Source: Arthrobacter sp. H5 (GTDB lineage Bacteria > Actinomycetota > Actinomycetes > Actinomycetales > Micrococcaceae). Taken from it: 45,243 nt of DNA. The stretch is taken from contig NZ_KI915026.1 in the NCBI RefSeq assembly GCF_000520595.1, positions 40,525-85,767 on the forward strand, read 5' to 3'. Position numbers and translations under genes: made by a program. This document shows positions 33,533-42,105 of the stretch, in pieces. The notes beneath the pieces were generated by a model, which saw nothing but the letters and a program-made list of their open reading frames with translations, did not search any database and was not told the origin of the DNA. Within the stretch, counting starts at the first letter, position 1, and every line of letters begins with the position of its first letter.

Positions 33533-34095
33533 GCCGGGGCGACGTCGTCGTCGTTCGCTGTCTCTTTGTGCGCGCGGCGGACCAGCGACTTCCAGTCACC
33601 CCCTCCCGCGCGCACGGTGCGGAGCGGGGCGAGCAGCGCCGCCCGCCGGAGCCAGCGTTCCGGATCCACCTTCCAGCGATCAAGGACTGACTCCGCCCGG
33701 GTTCGCTCCTGCCCGGTCAGCCCCTGGATCAGCGGACCGACGACGTCGGCGGCAAGCGGATCGACCAGCGCAGCCAGGTGCGCCTCACGTATAAAGCCCT
33801 CGATCCGTGTCAGGTCCGAGTTGGTGAGGAGCCGGGCGTTCGACTGCAGGAGCACCGCTGCCGCCAGACGACGTTCGAAAACGGGCACAGCCCACAGTTC
33901 GGAGCTCAGGGCGGTGACCTCATCGTGGGTCAGGTCCGGGTACTTGCGCCCTGCATCGCGCACAGCTCCACGAACCGCGCCGACTGACGCACCGTAATAC
34001 TGGAGGCCGGTGGCGAATTGGTTCTGCGCTTCCGCCCGCTCCCAGGACGCTTCCCGTTGAAGGGCGGCATCGATGATGCCGGATACCTCAGTCAT
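33493..34095 (-). pseudogene. AlkD-like DNA alkylation repair gene, 3' truncated
   Basis: A 200-residue frame with the all-helical HEAT-like pattern of AlkD DNA glycosylases: FATGLQYYGASVGAVRGAVR, YPDLTHDEVTALSSELWAVP, VFERRLAAAVLLQ, LTRIEGFIREA and DRWKVDPERWLRRAALLAPL. After GGGDWKSLVRRAHKE it ends in a low-complexity tail (TANDDDVAPAQTGSAAAANW) and lacks the C-terminal segment family members carry (the EKEFFIRKAIGWVLRE region), about 50-60 residues including residues lining the DNA pocket. The end overlaps the ABC exporter gene by 40 bp, so the truncation probably arose when that gene's 3' end was joined here. It may still be translated, but repair activity is doubtful. Confidence 0.6.
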
Positions 34096-34183
34096 ACGGA
34101 TACAGATTAGTCGGTTAAGTGCAGGATTCGCCGGGTTATCCCAACGAACCTGCGCCCCTTCTCGGCGATTTTGCGTCTGAGGC

Positions 34184-34288
34184 CTACCCGAACAGCGCGG
34201 GCACCCTCGTCAGCGTCTGGAAGACGCCGTAGGCGAGCGGCAGTCCTACAAGTGCCCAAACAACTATGAGTCGTGCTTTGACTGTCAT
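34184..34288 (-). CDS. MFS transporter small subunit, 34 aa
   Basis: A 34-codon gene: MTVKARLIVVWALVGLPLAY, then GVFQTLTRVPALFG. It is one hydrophobic helix with a basic start, matching the small accessory proteins that follow OFA-family MFS genes in actinobacteria. Its ATG comes 1 nt after the stop of the transporter gene (TGAGATG), so it is translated from the same message. Its role in the transporter is unknown; it may stabilise the complex. Confidence 0.75.
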   Translation of the reverse strand: MTVKARLIVVWALVGLPLAYGVFQTLTRVPALFG

Positions 34289-34289
34289 C

Positions 34290-35678
34290 TCATGCCTCCA
34301 TTGCGGATTCTTTGGGTGTTGTCTTGGCGGGTTCGTGGTGCTTGGAATCCACAGGCTTGATCATCAGGTTGGCGATGAATCCGATGATGAGCAGCCCCAC
34401 CATGGTCAACAGCGCCGGCTGGTAGGCGGCCGCTGTGAGCTCGCCCGGAGTTCCTTGAGCGTCGAGGAACCCATTGATAATGAGCGGTCCGGCGATGCCC
34501 GCCGCCGACCACGCGGTCAAGAGCCGCCCGTGGATGGCGCCCACCTGGAATGTTCCGAACAGGTCGCGCAGGTAGGCGGGTACGGTGGCAAATCCGCCGC
34601 CGTAGAAGGAAATGATGAAGAAGGCCAGGAAGACGAACAGCAGCGTGGTGCTCGCTCCGGCAAGCGCCAGCACGGTGTAGAGCACGGCTCCGACTCCCAG
34701 GTACACCAGGTAGATCCTCTTGCGGCCAATGATGTCCGAGGTGGAGGACCAGACAAAGCGCCCGCCCATGTTGGCGATGGACAGCAGCCCCACAAATCCG
34801 CCGGCTACGGCCACAGTCACCGCGGTGGACCCATCAGGCTGGCGGAAGAAGTCCTGAAGCATCGGCGAAGCCTGTTCCAGGATCCCGATACCTGCCGTGA
34901 CGTTGCAGAAGAGCACAATCCAGACCAGCCAGAACTGCTTGGTCTTGATCGAGTTGGCTGCTGACACGTGATTAGAGGTGACCAATGCCTTGGTCTTCAC
35001 CTTGGACGCGTCAAAGCCTTCCGGCTTCCAGTCCGCGGCCGGAACCTTGATGGTGAAGGCGCCAAACATCATGTACGCCAGGTAGACGACGGCGAGGGTC
35101 AGGAACAGGCTGCCAACGGCCTCGCCACTGGCGACCGCGCCGTCCACACCCGTATTGGGGTCATAGAATTTGAGGAGCGCGGTGGAAACTGGGCTGGCGA
35201 TCAGCGCGCCGCCGCCGAAGCCCATAATGGCCATGCCCGTGGCAAGTCCGGGGCGGTCGGGGAACCATTTGATCAGCGTGGATACGGGCGAGATGTAGCC
35301 GATGCCTAGCCCGATTCCCCCGATGACACCGTAGCCCAGGTACACGAGCCACAGCTGATTGGTGAAAATGCCGAGGGAACCGACCAGGAACCCACCGGCC
35401 CAGAACAGTGCTGAAGTGAACATCGCCATGCGCGGACCGTTCTTGTCCACCCAGGTACCCATCACGGCGGCCGACAACCCGAGCATGACAATCGCGATCG
35501 AGAAGATGATCCCGATCTCGGTCAGGCTGGCGTCGAAGTGCTCAACGAGGGAGTTCTTGTACACACTGGTGGCGTAGGCCTGGCCAATGCACAAATGAAC
35601 CGCGAGCGCCGCCGGTGGAATAAGCCATCGGTTGAATCCGGGTGGTGCAATGGTGTGTTCCCTGTCGAGCCAACTCAT
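34290..35678 (-). CDS. OFA-family MFS transporter, 462 aa
   Basis: A 12-helix major facilitator of the oxalate/formate antiporter (OFA) type. The N-terminal part has NRWLIPPAALAVHLCIGQAY and SVYKNSL; the loop between helices 2 and 3 carries GTWVDKNGPRMAMF; GIGYISPVSTLIKWFPDRPG and LATGMAIMGFGGGALI are strong family marks. The central cytoplasmic loop is DWKPEGFDASKVKTKALVTS. Substrates of this group are small mono- or dicarboxylates; which one is unknown. The ATG is at 35678, with GAGGAGC a few nt upstream. It is followed by the 34-aa small subunit in one operon. Confidence 0.9.
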   Translation of the reverse strand: MSWLDREHTIAPPGFNRWLIPPAALAVHLCIGQAYATSVYKNSLVEHFDASLTEIGIIFSIAIVMLGLSAAVMGTWVDKNGPRMAMFTSALFWAGGFLVGSLGIFTNQLWLVYLGYGVIGGIGLGIGYISPVSTLIKWFPDRPGLATGMAIMGFGGGALIASPVSTALLKFYDPNTGVDGAVASGEAVGSLFLTLAVVYLAYMMFGAFTIKVPAADWKPEGFDASKVKTKALVTSNHVSAANSIKTKQFWLVWIVLFCNVTAGIGILEQASPMLQDFFRQPDGSTAVTVAVAGGFVGLLSIANMGGRFVWSSTSDIIGRKRIYLVYLGVGAVLYTVLALAGASTTLLFVFLAFFIISFYGGGFATVPAYLRDLFGTFQVGAIHGRLLTAWSAAGIAGPLIINGFLDAQGTPGELTAAAYQPALLTMVGLLIIGFIANLMIKPVDSKHHEPAKTTPKESAMEA

Positions 35679-35850
35679 CGATGCTCCTCTGTGACTTCAG
35701 CAAACGGTGCTAGGACGGTAATACGCACCATTGGACATTGTGCGCTACGTCACAGTTGCTTGAGGCAAAGATCGACCGCTGCTGCGATAAGCGGCAGAAA
35801 AAGTGCGGTGAGCGGTCGGGTCGCGCGGCCGTTGTGGACACCGGTTCGAG

Positions 35851-36099
35851 TCAGAAGCCTGGGCGGCCCGGCTCGTGAGGTCCGTCGCCGGAGGGTCCCA
35901 GACGCTTTCGTGCCTGCTCCCGGGCGCTCTCGATCTTGCTCTGGTGTTTGCCTTTGGTCGCTTTGTCCGCAATCGAGGCAGCCCTGTCCACTATCCGGCT
36001 GCCCGCCTGCTTCGCCTGAGGACTGGTGAGGGCGCTCTTGACCTTCGGGTTTCTCGCGAGCTCCCTCGCGATCTTGCTCAACGAGCTGAATCCTGCCAT
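35851..36099 (-). CDS. Small basic helical protein, MT0933 antitoxin-like, 82 aa
   Basis: A lysine/arginine-rich protein predicted helical throughout: MAGFSSLSKIARELARNPKV, KSALTSPQAKQAGSRIVDRA, ASIADKATKGKHQSKIESAR, then EQARKRLGP and a Gly/Pro tail. The pattern resembles the MT0933-like (Rv0909-type) family, called antitoxins although many members have no adjacent toxin; none is seen here. AAAGAGG stands 5 nt before the ATG. Nucleic-acid or membrane binding is possible from the charge. Confidence 0.65.
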   Translation of the reverse strand: MAGFSSLSKIARELARNPKVKSALTSPQAKQAGSRIVDRAASIADKATKGKHQSKIESAREQARKRLGPSGDGPHEPGRPGF

Positions 36100-36116
36100 G
36101 GCGAAACCTCTTTCCT

Positions 36117-36149
36117 ATGCGGGCACCCAAAGCATTTGGGTGCCCGCAT
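36117..36149. terminator. Perfect 15-bp hairpin
   Basis: ATGCGGGCACCCAAA pairs perfectly with TTTGGGTGCCCGCAT around a 3-nt loop (GCA). It lies 44 bp beyond the end of the ABC-2 permease gene and 18 bp before the start of the small basic protein gene, both on the minus strand. It most likely terminates the two-component/ABC operon; no T-run follows, as often in actinobacteria. Confidence 0.75.
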
Positions 36150-36193
36150 GTATCAACGCCCGTGTGCGTGAAAAGGTCCCCGCACAATGGACG

Positions 36194-37441
36194 CTACTGC
36201 TCCAGTTTCAGCGCCTTGCGCAGTGTCAATGCCCCGCCGCTCTGCATCACTGCGCGGCGGTAGATTTTCTCGCCCAAGTGCAACAGCGCTACCGCGGCGG
36301 CGAGGGCAATCACCAGTGACAGAAGCGGCTCCCACAATGCCACCGGCGAGTTCAACATCCGAATAGGCATCGCAACCGAGGACACCACCGGCACATAGGA
36401 CGCAACCACCAGCAATTGCCCGGACGCGAAGAGCCCGGCGAACAGTGCAGCGAAAATCAATGCCATCACTGGTGCTGAATTGCTGGTCAGGTCTTCAGGG
36501 CGGCTGGCCAGGGATCCGAGCACCGCCCAGATTGCCGCCAGGATCAGGAAGCCAAAGAGGAAGAACACCATGAACCAGCCGGAGGCGGGAATGATGCTGC
36601 CCACCAGATCTGCGGTGTCCGTGAGGTTGAGCGCAAGCAGCGCGGCCCCGCCGTAGAGTGCCAGTTGGACCATGGCGAGGATGGTATTGCCGAGCACCTT
36701 GCCATAGAGCAATTGCCGGATGGGTATGGCAGTAGCCAGGATTTCCACCACCCGGTTCTGCTTCTCCTCCACTACCGAGTTGGCAATCGCCATGCCAAAG
36801 ATGATGGAGGCCATGTAGAACAGGAAGCTGAAAATGAACCCGGCAATGGTGGCGAGCAGCTGGTTTTCTGCGCTGCCCTCCAGCAGCGACTCCTCCAGCT
36901 CGGAACCCGCGAGCAGGTCCTCACCGGTGGTCCCGGCAGCTGCCGCGTTCTGGTCCAGCACATAGGCGTCCAAGGACTCCCCTACCTGCTGGGCGAGGCC
37001 TGTGGAAACCTCGTTCTTACCGGTGAGCGTCCAGATTCCGTCGGATTCCTGCAGCAGTGCTGCATCCGCGTCCTCGGTACGAACCTGCTCCAGCGCGCCG
37101 TCGTCATCATCCGCCGTGACCGCTGTGAACGTGACGTTGCCGTCGTCGGCCCGGCCTGCCTCGTCGGCCAACTGGATCACCGCCTGCCCAGCATCGGAGG
37201 TGACCATTACGGTGAAGTCCTCGCCGCGGTTGGCCATGAAGGCGTTGAACACCACGCCCGCGACAATCAGCACCAGCGTGATCATTGTGCTGATTGCAAA
37301 GCCGCGGTCCTTAGCCTTGACCAGGACCTCGCGCAATGTGACGATCAGCCATGGCGGCTGGGTGCCGGGTGGCAATGAAACCGGGGACGACGACGGCGCG
37401 CGGCCGTGTGGATCCCTCACACTGGTTTGGGTGCCGCTCAC
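36194..37441 (-). CDS. ABC-2 type permease, NatB-like, 415 aa
   Basis: Membrane subunit of an ABC-2 exporter. One helix near the N-terminus (about 50-70, ISTMITLVLIVAGVVFNAFM) is followed by an extracytoplasmic domain of about 130 residues (70-200), then five or six helices in the C-terminal half (FIFSFLFYMASIIFGMAIAN and others), with the cytoplasmic motif VEEKQNRVVEILATAIPIRQ LLYGK typical of NatB/YhaP-like permeases. The GTG start overlaps the ATPase stop by 4 bp. With the ATPase it probably exports a toxic compound or Na+; the adjacent two-component system is the likely regulator. Confidence 0.88.
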   Translation of the reverse strand: MSGTQTSVRDPHGRAPSSSPVSLPPGTQPPWLIVTLREVLVKAKDRGFAISTMITLVLIVAGVVFNAFMANRGEDFTVMVTSDAGQAVIQLADEAGRADDGNVTFTAVTADDDDGALEQVRTEDADAALLQESDGIWTLTGKNEVSTGLAQQVGESLDAYVLDQNAAAAGTTGEDLLAGSELEESLLEGSAENQLLATIAGFIFSFLFYMASIIFGMAIANSVVEEKQNRVVEILATAIPIRQLLYGKVLGNTILAMVQLALYGGAALLALNLTDTADLVGSIIPASGWFMVFFLFGFLILAAIWAVLGSLASRPEDLTSNSAPVMALIFAALFAGLFASGQLLVVASYVPVVSSVAMPIRMLNSPVALWEPLLSLVIALAAAVALLHLGEKIYRRAVMQSGGALTLRKALKLEQ

Positions 37442-38319
37442 TGTGATACCTCCCGGTAAATTTCGCTCAGGCTGGGCCTGATTCGGCTGAATTCCTGCAC
37501 GCTGCCGCGTGCCATGGCCGCGGCGAGCAGGTGCTGCGCGGCGTCGTCGTTCTCGAGTTCCAGGACCGCTTCCTGGCCTGCCACGTCGATGACCGTCACC
37601 CCTTTTTCCTCCCGCACCCAGCCGGCGTCCGGCGAGACTGACAGCCGGTGGCGGCGCGGGGCCTTTGCCCGGAGATCATCACCGGAGCCCGAGGCAACCA
37701 GCCGCCCTTGCTGCAGCACTACGAGGTTGTCGCACAACCGGTCAACCAGATCCAGCTGATGGCTGGAGAAAAGAACCGGAACCCCCTGGTCCGTGCGGTC
37801 GCGCAGGAGCTCCACCATCGAATCAACGGCCACTGGATCCAAGCCGGAAAAGGGTTCATCAAGAATGAGGACGGACGGACGGTGAAGCAGCGATGCCGCG
37901 ATCTGCACGCGCTGCTGGTTTCCCAGGGACAGCGACTCGAGCTTGTCCTTCCCCCTGCCTCCCAGCTGGAAGCGTTCCAACAGCTCCTCAGCCTGCGCCC
38001 TGGCATCGGAGGCGGTCATTCGGTGCAGCTGGCCCAGGTAGATCAGTTGATCGAGAATGGGCTGCTTCGGGTACAGTCCGCGTTCCTCCGGCATGTAGCC
38101 GAAGGTGGCCCGGTCAGCGGCCGTGATGGGTCGGCCATCCACCAGCACATCACCAGCGTGTGCTGTGAGAACGCCCATGATCATGCGCATGGTGGTGGTC
38201 TTGCCGGCGCCGTTTGCTCCAACAAATCCGGTCATCTTCCCGGACGGGATAGTGAAACTTACGTTGTCAACGGCGGTGTTCTCACCGAACCGCCGAGTGA
38301 GGTTCCGAACCTGCAGCAT
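37438..38319 (-). CDS. ABC transporter ATPase, NatA-like, 293 aa
   Basis: ATP-binding subunit: Walker A GANGAGKTTT near residue 37, the Q-loop region FGYMPEERGLYPKQP, signature LSLGNQQRVQIAASL (LSxGxQQ) near 128, Walker B VLILDEPFSGLDP near 150, and H-loop LFSSHQLDLVDRL. A C-terminal domain after about 220 is typical of the DrrA/NatA group. GGAGGAGCAACCC precedes the ATG. It lies 81 bp after the response regulator gene and is coupled to the permease. Confidence 0.92.
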   Translation of the reverse strand: MLQVRNLTRRFGENTAVDNVSFTIPSGKMTGFVGANGAGKTTTMRMIMGVLTAHAGDVLVDGRPITAADRATFGYMPEERGLYPKQPILDQLIYLGQLHRMTASDARAQAEELLERFQLGGRGKDKLESLSLGNQQRVQIAASLLHRPSVLILDEPFSGLDPVAVDSMVELLRDRTDQGVPVLFSSHQLDLVDRLCDNLVVLQQGRLVASGSGDDLRAKAPRRHRLSVSPDAGWVREEKGVTVIDVAGQEAVLELENDDAAQHLLAAAMARGSVQEFSRIRPSLSEIYREVSQ

Positions 38320-38400
38320 GGGTTGCTCCTCCTGTTTGTCTTCCTGGAGTCAACCCTAGGCAGCCCGGCCGCCGAGCGGATGGGCCGAAGGACTGAACTT

Positions 38401-39090
38401 TTACTCCCCCGGACGGATGAGCCCGCTCTCGTAAGCAAAAACCACTGCCTGCACCCGGTCCCGGACCTGGATCTTGGCCAGCAGCGATGAAACATGGGAC
38501 TTAACGGTGGCCTCGGCGAGGAAAAGTTTTTGGGCGAGCTCGGCGTTACTCAGTCCGGTGGCCATGCTGGCCAGGACTTCCTTCTCCCGCTGGGTCAGGG
38601 ATTCCAGGAGCTTCTGCAGTTCACCGCTTGGTTGGCTTGTGGGAGCATCCCGGCCTTCGGCGTCGAGCTGCCTGGCGAAACGCTCGATCACCCGGACGGT
38701 CACTTCGGGCGCAAGCAGCGCGTACCCTCCCGCGACGGCCTGCACTGCGGCAATCAGGTCCTCGGGTTCAGCATTCTTCAGCAGAAACCCGCTGGCCCCG
38801 CTGCGGATGGCATCGAAGAGATAATCTTCGCGTTCGAAGGTGGTGAGGATGATGACTTTCCCGCGCCCTGCCCTGGTGATCAGCTCGGTGGCCTTGATGC
38901 CGTCCATTACGGGCATCTGGACGTCCATGAGGATGACATCGACGTCGTGTTCGGCTGCGAACGCCGCTGCTTCCCGGCCGTTCGTTACCTGGCCCACCAC
39001 TTCGATATCGTCTTCAACGGAGAGCATGGTGGCGAAACCGGCACGGACCAGTGCCTGGTCGTCGGCGAGCAGAACGCGGATAATGTCCAT
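38401..39090 (-). CDS. NarL-family response regulator, 229 aa
   Basis: Receiver domain (about 3-120) with LLADDQALVRAGF, the phospho-acceptor in DVILMDVQMPVMDG (about D55), ILTTFEREDY and GFLLKNAEPEDL. The LuxR-type helix-turn-helix (about 160-225) has LTQREKEVLASMATGLSNAE, LAQKLFLAEATVKSHVSSLL. GAGG lies 7 nt before the ATG. It starts 17 bp after the kinase stop. Distinct from the DosR-like regulator: its recognition helix reads ATVKSHVSSLL, not KTIKNYVS. It probably controls the ABC exporter genes downstream. Confidence 0.92.
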   Translation of the reverse strand: MDIIRVLLADDQALVRAGFATMLSVEDDIEVVGQVTNGREAAAFAAEHDVDVILMDVQMPVMDGIKATELITRAGRGKVIILTTFEREDYLFDAIRSGASGFLLKNAEPEDLIAAVQAVAGGYALLAPEVTVRVIERFARQLDAEGRDAPTSQPSGELQKLLESLTQREKEVLASMATGLSNAELAQKLFLAEATVKSHVSSLLAKIQVRDRVQAVVFAYESGLIRPGE

Positions 39091-39107
39091 GAAATGTCCT
39101 CTGAATG

Positions 39108-40454
39108 TCAGTGAAGCAGGAACCGGGCACGGACGCGCCAGCCGCCGTCGGACCTGGGCCCAATTTCCGCCGTTCCCCGATGCAGAGCCACGCGTTCGCG
39201 GATACCCTGGAACCCGAACCCGGAGCCGGATTCGGCACGGGGGCGCGGTCTTCCATTGTCCACCGTTTCGAGCTCAACCCAGCGCTGTTCGCCGGAGAGT
39301 CCGGTGCGCAGGGTCATCACGGCGGACCCTGCCGTCGAGTGTCTGCGGATGTTGGTCAGCGATTCCTGCGCCGTCCGGAAAAGGGATAGGGCTAGCGGTG
39401 CGGAGACTTGAGCGAGTGCGCCAGGGACATCCTCCACCCGGTCAAAGCTCACCCTGAGGCCAAGTTCCCGGTGCTGCCTAGCCAATTCCTCCAGGTCGTC
39501 GAGCCCGGGTTCCGGCCTCCGGCCGCCGTCATCCGTTTCGGTCAGCACGCCGGTTTCCGACCGGAGCACGCCCAGCAGGTTGCGCATGTCTGTCACCGCC
39601 TGGCGGCTGGCCTGCTCAATGGTGCGCAGGGATTCAGCAGCGACGTCGGGCCTCTTGTCCATCACCCGGCGGGCAGCGCCGGCCTGAACGCCGATCACCG
39701 ACACGTGATGCGCTACGACGTCGTGCAGTTCGCGGGCAATCCGCAATCGCTCTTCGATGACGGCGCGTCGCGCAAGCTCAGCCGATTGCCGGGCGATCTG
39801 CTCGGACTGCCCGGCGAGTTGAGTGCGCTGGAGGGCGTTACGCCAGGAGGACATGCCAGCGAGGATTGCCCCGCCGAAGTAGGCAAAGTTCACAATGACG
39901 TTGTACAGCGACACCGAAGTCAACGGATCCAGGATCCCGCGGTAGGTTTCGTCGCCTTCCCGGGCCTGTTCCAGCAGACCGTCATAGGTGTTGGCGACCG
40001 TCAAGGCGAGGATGACCCACAGTGCCATGGCCAGCACTACCACTGCGGTTCCCAGCCAGAGCGTCCGCCGGTCCTTGGCCCACGCCACGGCCGAGTACAA
40101 GGATGCGAAGTACGCCGCCTGATAGGAAATCTGCACGGACAACAGCGGGATCCACAGGCTGAGCCCAATGAACAGCGCAGACATCACCAGCATCACAATG
40201 ACCGGATACTTCCGCCGCAGCACCAGCGGCAAAATCATCAGCGCCAGCACCGCGTGCTGTAGCCAGATGGGGCTGTCCTCCTCCGCCATTGAACCAAAAC
40301 CACGGCTAAGTTCCAACGCCAATGCACTGATCAGCAAGAAGATGACAACGCCGATCACGTCCCTGCGCTGCTGGTCCGCGGTGGGTCCGGGCCGCTCCCA
40401 GCGGCTTTCCCCGGCGTCGGGAGTGTGGGATTTCAACCAGACCGGCAGGTTCAC
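39108..40454 (-). CDS. Membrane histidine kinase, HisKA_3 type, 448 aa
   Basis: The N-terminal part (about 30-200) has five or six hydrophobic segments (DVIGVVIFLLISALALELS; AVLALMILPLVL; VIVMLVMSALFIGLSL; YFASLYSAVAW and others) with hardly any extracellular loop, the intramembrane-sensing type. The dimerisation helix has RIARELHDVVAHHVSVIGVQ (phospho-His near 240), and the C-terminal HATPase shows LFRTAQESLTNIRRHS and GSGFGFQGIRERV. It pairs with the response regulator gene 17 bp downstream. The start is GTG 40454, without a clear Shine-Dalgarno; a 14-codon ORF ends on it (GTGA overlap), so translation may be coupled. Confidence 0.88.
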   Translation of the reverse strand: MNLPVWLKSHTPDAGESRWERPGPTADQQRRDVIGVVIFLLISALALELSRGFGSMAEEDSPIWLQHAVLALMILPLVLRRKYPVIVMLVMSALFIGLSLWIPLLSVQISYQAAYFASLYSAVAWAKDRRTLWLGTAVVVLAMALWVILALTVANTYDGLLEQAREGDETYRGILDPLTSVSLYNVIVNFAYFGGAILAGMSSWRNALQRTQLAGQSEQIARQSAELARRAVIEERLRIARELHDVVAHHVSVIGVQAGAARRVMDKRPDVAAESLRTIEQASRQAVTDMRNLLGVLRSETGVLTETDDGGRRPEPGLDDLEELARQHRELGLRVSFDRVEDVPGALAQVSAPLALSLFRTAQESLTNIRRHSTAGSAVMTLRTGLSGEQRWVELETVDNGRPRPRAESGSGFGFQGIRERVALHRGTAEIGPRSDGGWRVRARFLLH

Positions 40455-40495
40455 TGTTGCGGCTCTCGGTGGTGGGGGCGCGCCGGATCAGTCAT
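40451..40495 (-). CDS. Leaderless 14-aa leader ORF overlapping the kinase start
   Basis: Reading on the minus strand, TACACT (40503-40508) is followed 7 nt later by ATG at 40495. The frame MTDPARPHHREPQQ ends in TGA (40451-40453), which overlaps the GTG start of the kinase by 4 nt (GTGA). With no Shine-Dalgarno before the GTG, ribosomes that read this leaderless ORF may reinitiate on the kinase. Two prolines and a His-His-Arg run could make translation sensitive to stalling. Evidence is positional only. Confidence 0.45.
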   Translation of the reverse strand: MTDPARPHHREPQQ

Positions 40496-40588
40496 GGGTG
40501 CCAGTGTAGCCAGCAGGAGGGGTGCGGCGGCTCCCCCGTTTGGCCTAGTTCGAAAGGATGAACCCGGGTTCTGGTGGAAGGCAAGCGG

Positions 40589-41899
40589 TTAGACCGCGGT
40601 GCGCGGAGCTTCGCCCTCGTCACCAAGTCGGCCGGCTTCGCGTTGGCGTAACCTATCCAACGCGCTCATCACGGGAGTCGCGGTTACACCGTGCAGCACC
40701 ACGGACATCGCAACCACGAGACCCACGAAGGCCCATAGTTCATCGGCTTCAGCAGTGAACTCACCATTACTCAAGCCGTATCCAAGGTAATAGAGCGAAC
40801 CGATTCCCCGTACGCCGAAGAATGCCAAGGCAATGCGCTCCCATTTGCCCGTTTTACCACCGGTCAGTCCCAGAAATCCGGTCAACGGTCTAATGAGGAG
40901 GAGGAAGGCCAATGCCACGAGCACCTCGACCCACCCAATGCCAGCCAGCAACCCGCGGGCTATTGCACCGCCCAGAAGAACCAGGATGACCACGGAAAGC
41001 AGGCGTTCGAGCTGCTCAACGTAGCTGTGAAGCACTTTGTGATACCCATGGTTTCTTTCTGCAGCACGGATAGTGGTTCCGCAAACAAAGACGGCCACGA
41101 AGCCATAGCCTTCGAAGGTTTCGGTCAAACCGTAGGCGAGGAACGTTGCTGCCAGCGCTACAAAACCTTCCGAATGGTTTGAGAGCCGCAAGGAATCATA
41201 CTGCGCGGAGAAGAAGAGCCTTCCAAGCAGCTTACCCGTTCCTATCCCCAGCAGTACGCCGATGCCGATGCGCCACAGCACATCAACTGCGAACCATTGA
41301 GGAAACCAATCCGAAGGTGATGCCCCGACGAGGCTGATTCCAATCGCCAAATAGACAAAGGGGAAAGCCAGTCCGTCATTCAGACCGGCTTCGGACGTCA
41401 GACCAAACCGGACCTCATCCTCATCGTTTGCTTCCTCGTCATCGTCAGCGGGCTCTCCAACCTGCACCTCCGAAGCGAGCACCGGGTCTGTGGGTGCCAG
41501 CGCTGCCGCCACCAGAATGGCGCTGGCCAGACCAAGGCCAAGCACGCCGAACCCTAGAAATGCGAGTCCGACGATACACAATGGCATCACGATACTCAGA
41601 AGGCGCCATGTGGTGGCCCAGCGGCGCCATCCAATTCTTCGGTCCAATGCGAGCGCCGCCCCCATCAGCGAAACGATGACGCAGACTTCCGTCAGGTGCG
41701 TTGTGATCTCGCCGTATTCCACGGGGTCCGGGTTGGGCAGGTAGTCGATAAAAGTGAAGGCCAGGACACCTGCTCCGAGGAAGATCATCGGCATTGAGAC
41801 CGGCGCCTTGTGCAGCAGCCTTGGTAGGAGTGCGGCGGCAAACACCACAAGACCCATCACCGTGTAGATGATGCTTGGTCCTTCGAACAGCTCTAGCAC
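40589..41899 (-). CDS. CPA1-family cation/proton antiporter (NhaP-like), 436 aa
   Basis: A 12-13-helix Na+(K+)/H+ antiporter. The catalytic pair is in TSEAGLNDGLAFPFV (Asn-Asp), with further family motifs GVLGLGLASAILVAAALAPT DPVLA and RNHGYHKVLHSYVEQLERLL. A hydrophilic acidic insert (EPADDDEEANDEDEVR) precedes the catalytic helix. The C-terminus is short and lacks a TrkA-C or cNMP regulatory domain. GTG 41899 is preferred (AAAGAGG 4 nt before) over the GTG at 41917. It would export Na+ or K+ in exchange for protons and regulate pH and salt balance. Confidence 0.88.
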   Translation of the reverse strand: MLELFEGPSIIYTVMGLVVFAAALLPRLLHKAPVSMPMIFLGAGVLAFTFIDYLPNPDPVEYGEITTHLTEVCVIVSLMGAALALDRRIGWRRWATTWRLLSIVMPLCIVGLAFLGFGVLGLGLASAILVAAALAPTDPVLASEVQVGEPADDDEEANDEDEVRFGLTSEAGLNDGLAFPFVYLAIGISLVGASPSDWFPQWFAVDVLWRIGIGVLLGIGTGKLLGRLFFSAQYDSLRLSNHSEGFVALAATFLAYGLTETFEGYGFVAVFVCGTTIRAAERNHGYHKVLHSYVEQLERLLSVVILVLLGGAIARGLLAGIGWVEVLVALAFLLLIRPLTGFLGLTGGKTGKWERIALAFFGVRGIGSLYYLGYGLSNGEFTAEADELWAFVGLVVAMSVVLHGVTATPVMSALDRLRQREAGRLGDEGEAPRTAV

Positions 41900-42105
41900 T
41901 GTGCCTCTTTCCTCCACTTGGAACCCCTGCCAAAGATACCCCGGCGGGCCAAACCGTCAGCGGCATCCAGTACCTGGTGCAGGCTGCACGGTCCCGGACG
42001 TGCCGGAACTGTGCAGGCTCGTTAAGTGTTCGTTTCACTACAAGTTTGTTCGCATCCCGCACTCCCGTGAGCCGGATGGCTGGCTAGCATGCGAGACTGG
42101 ACCGC

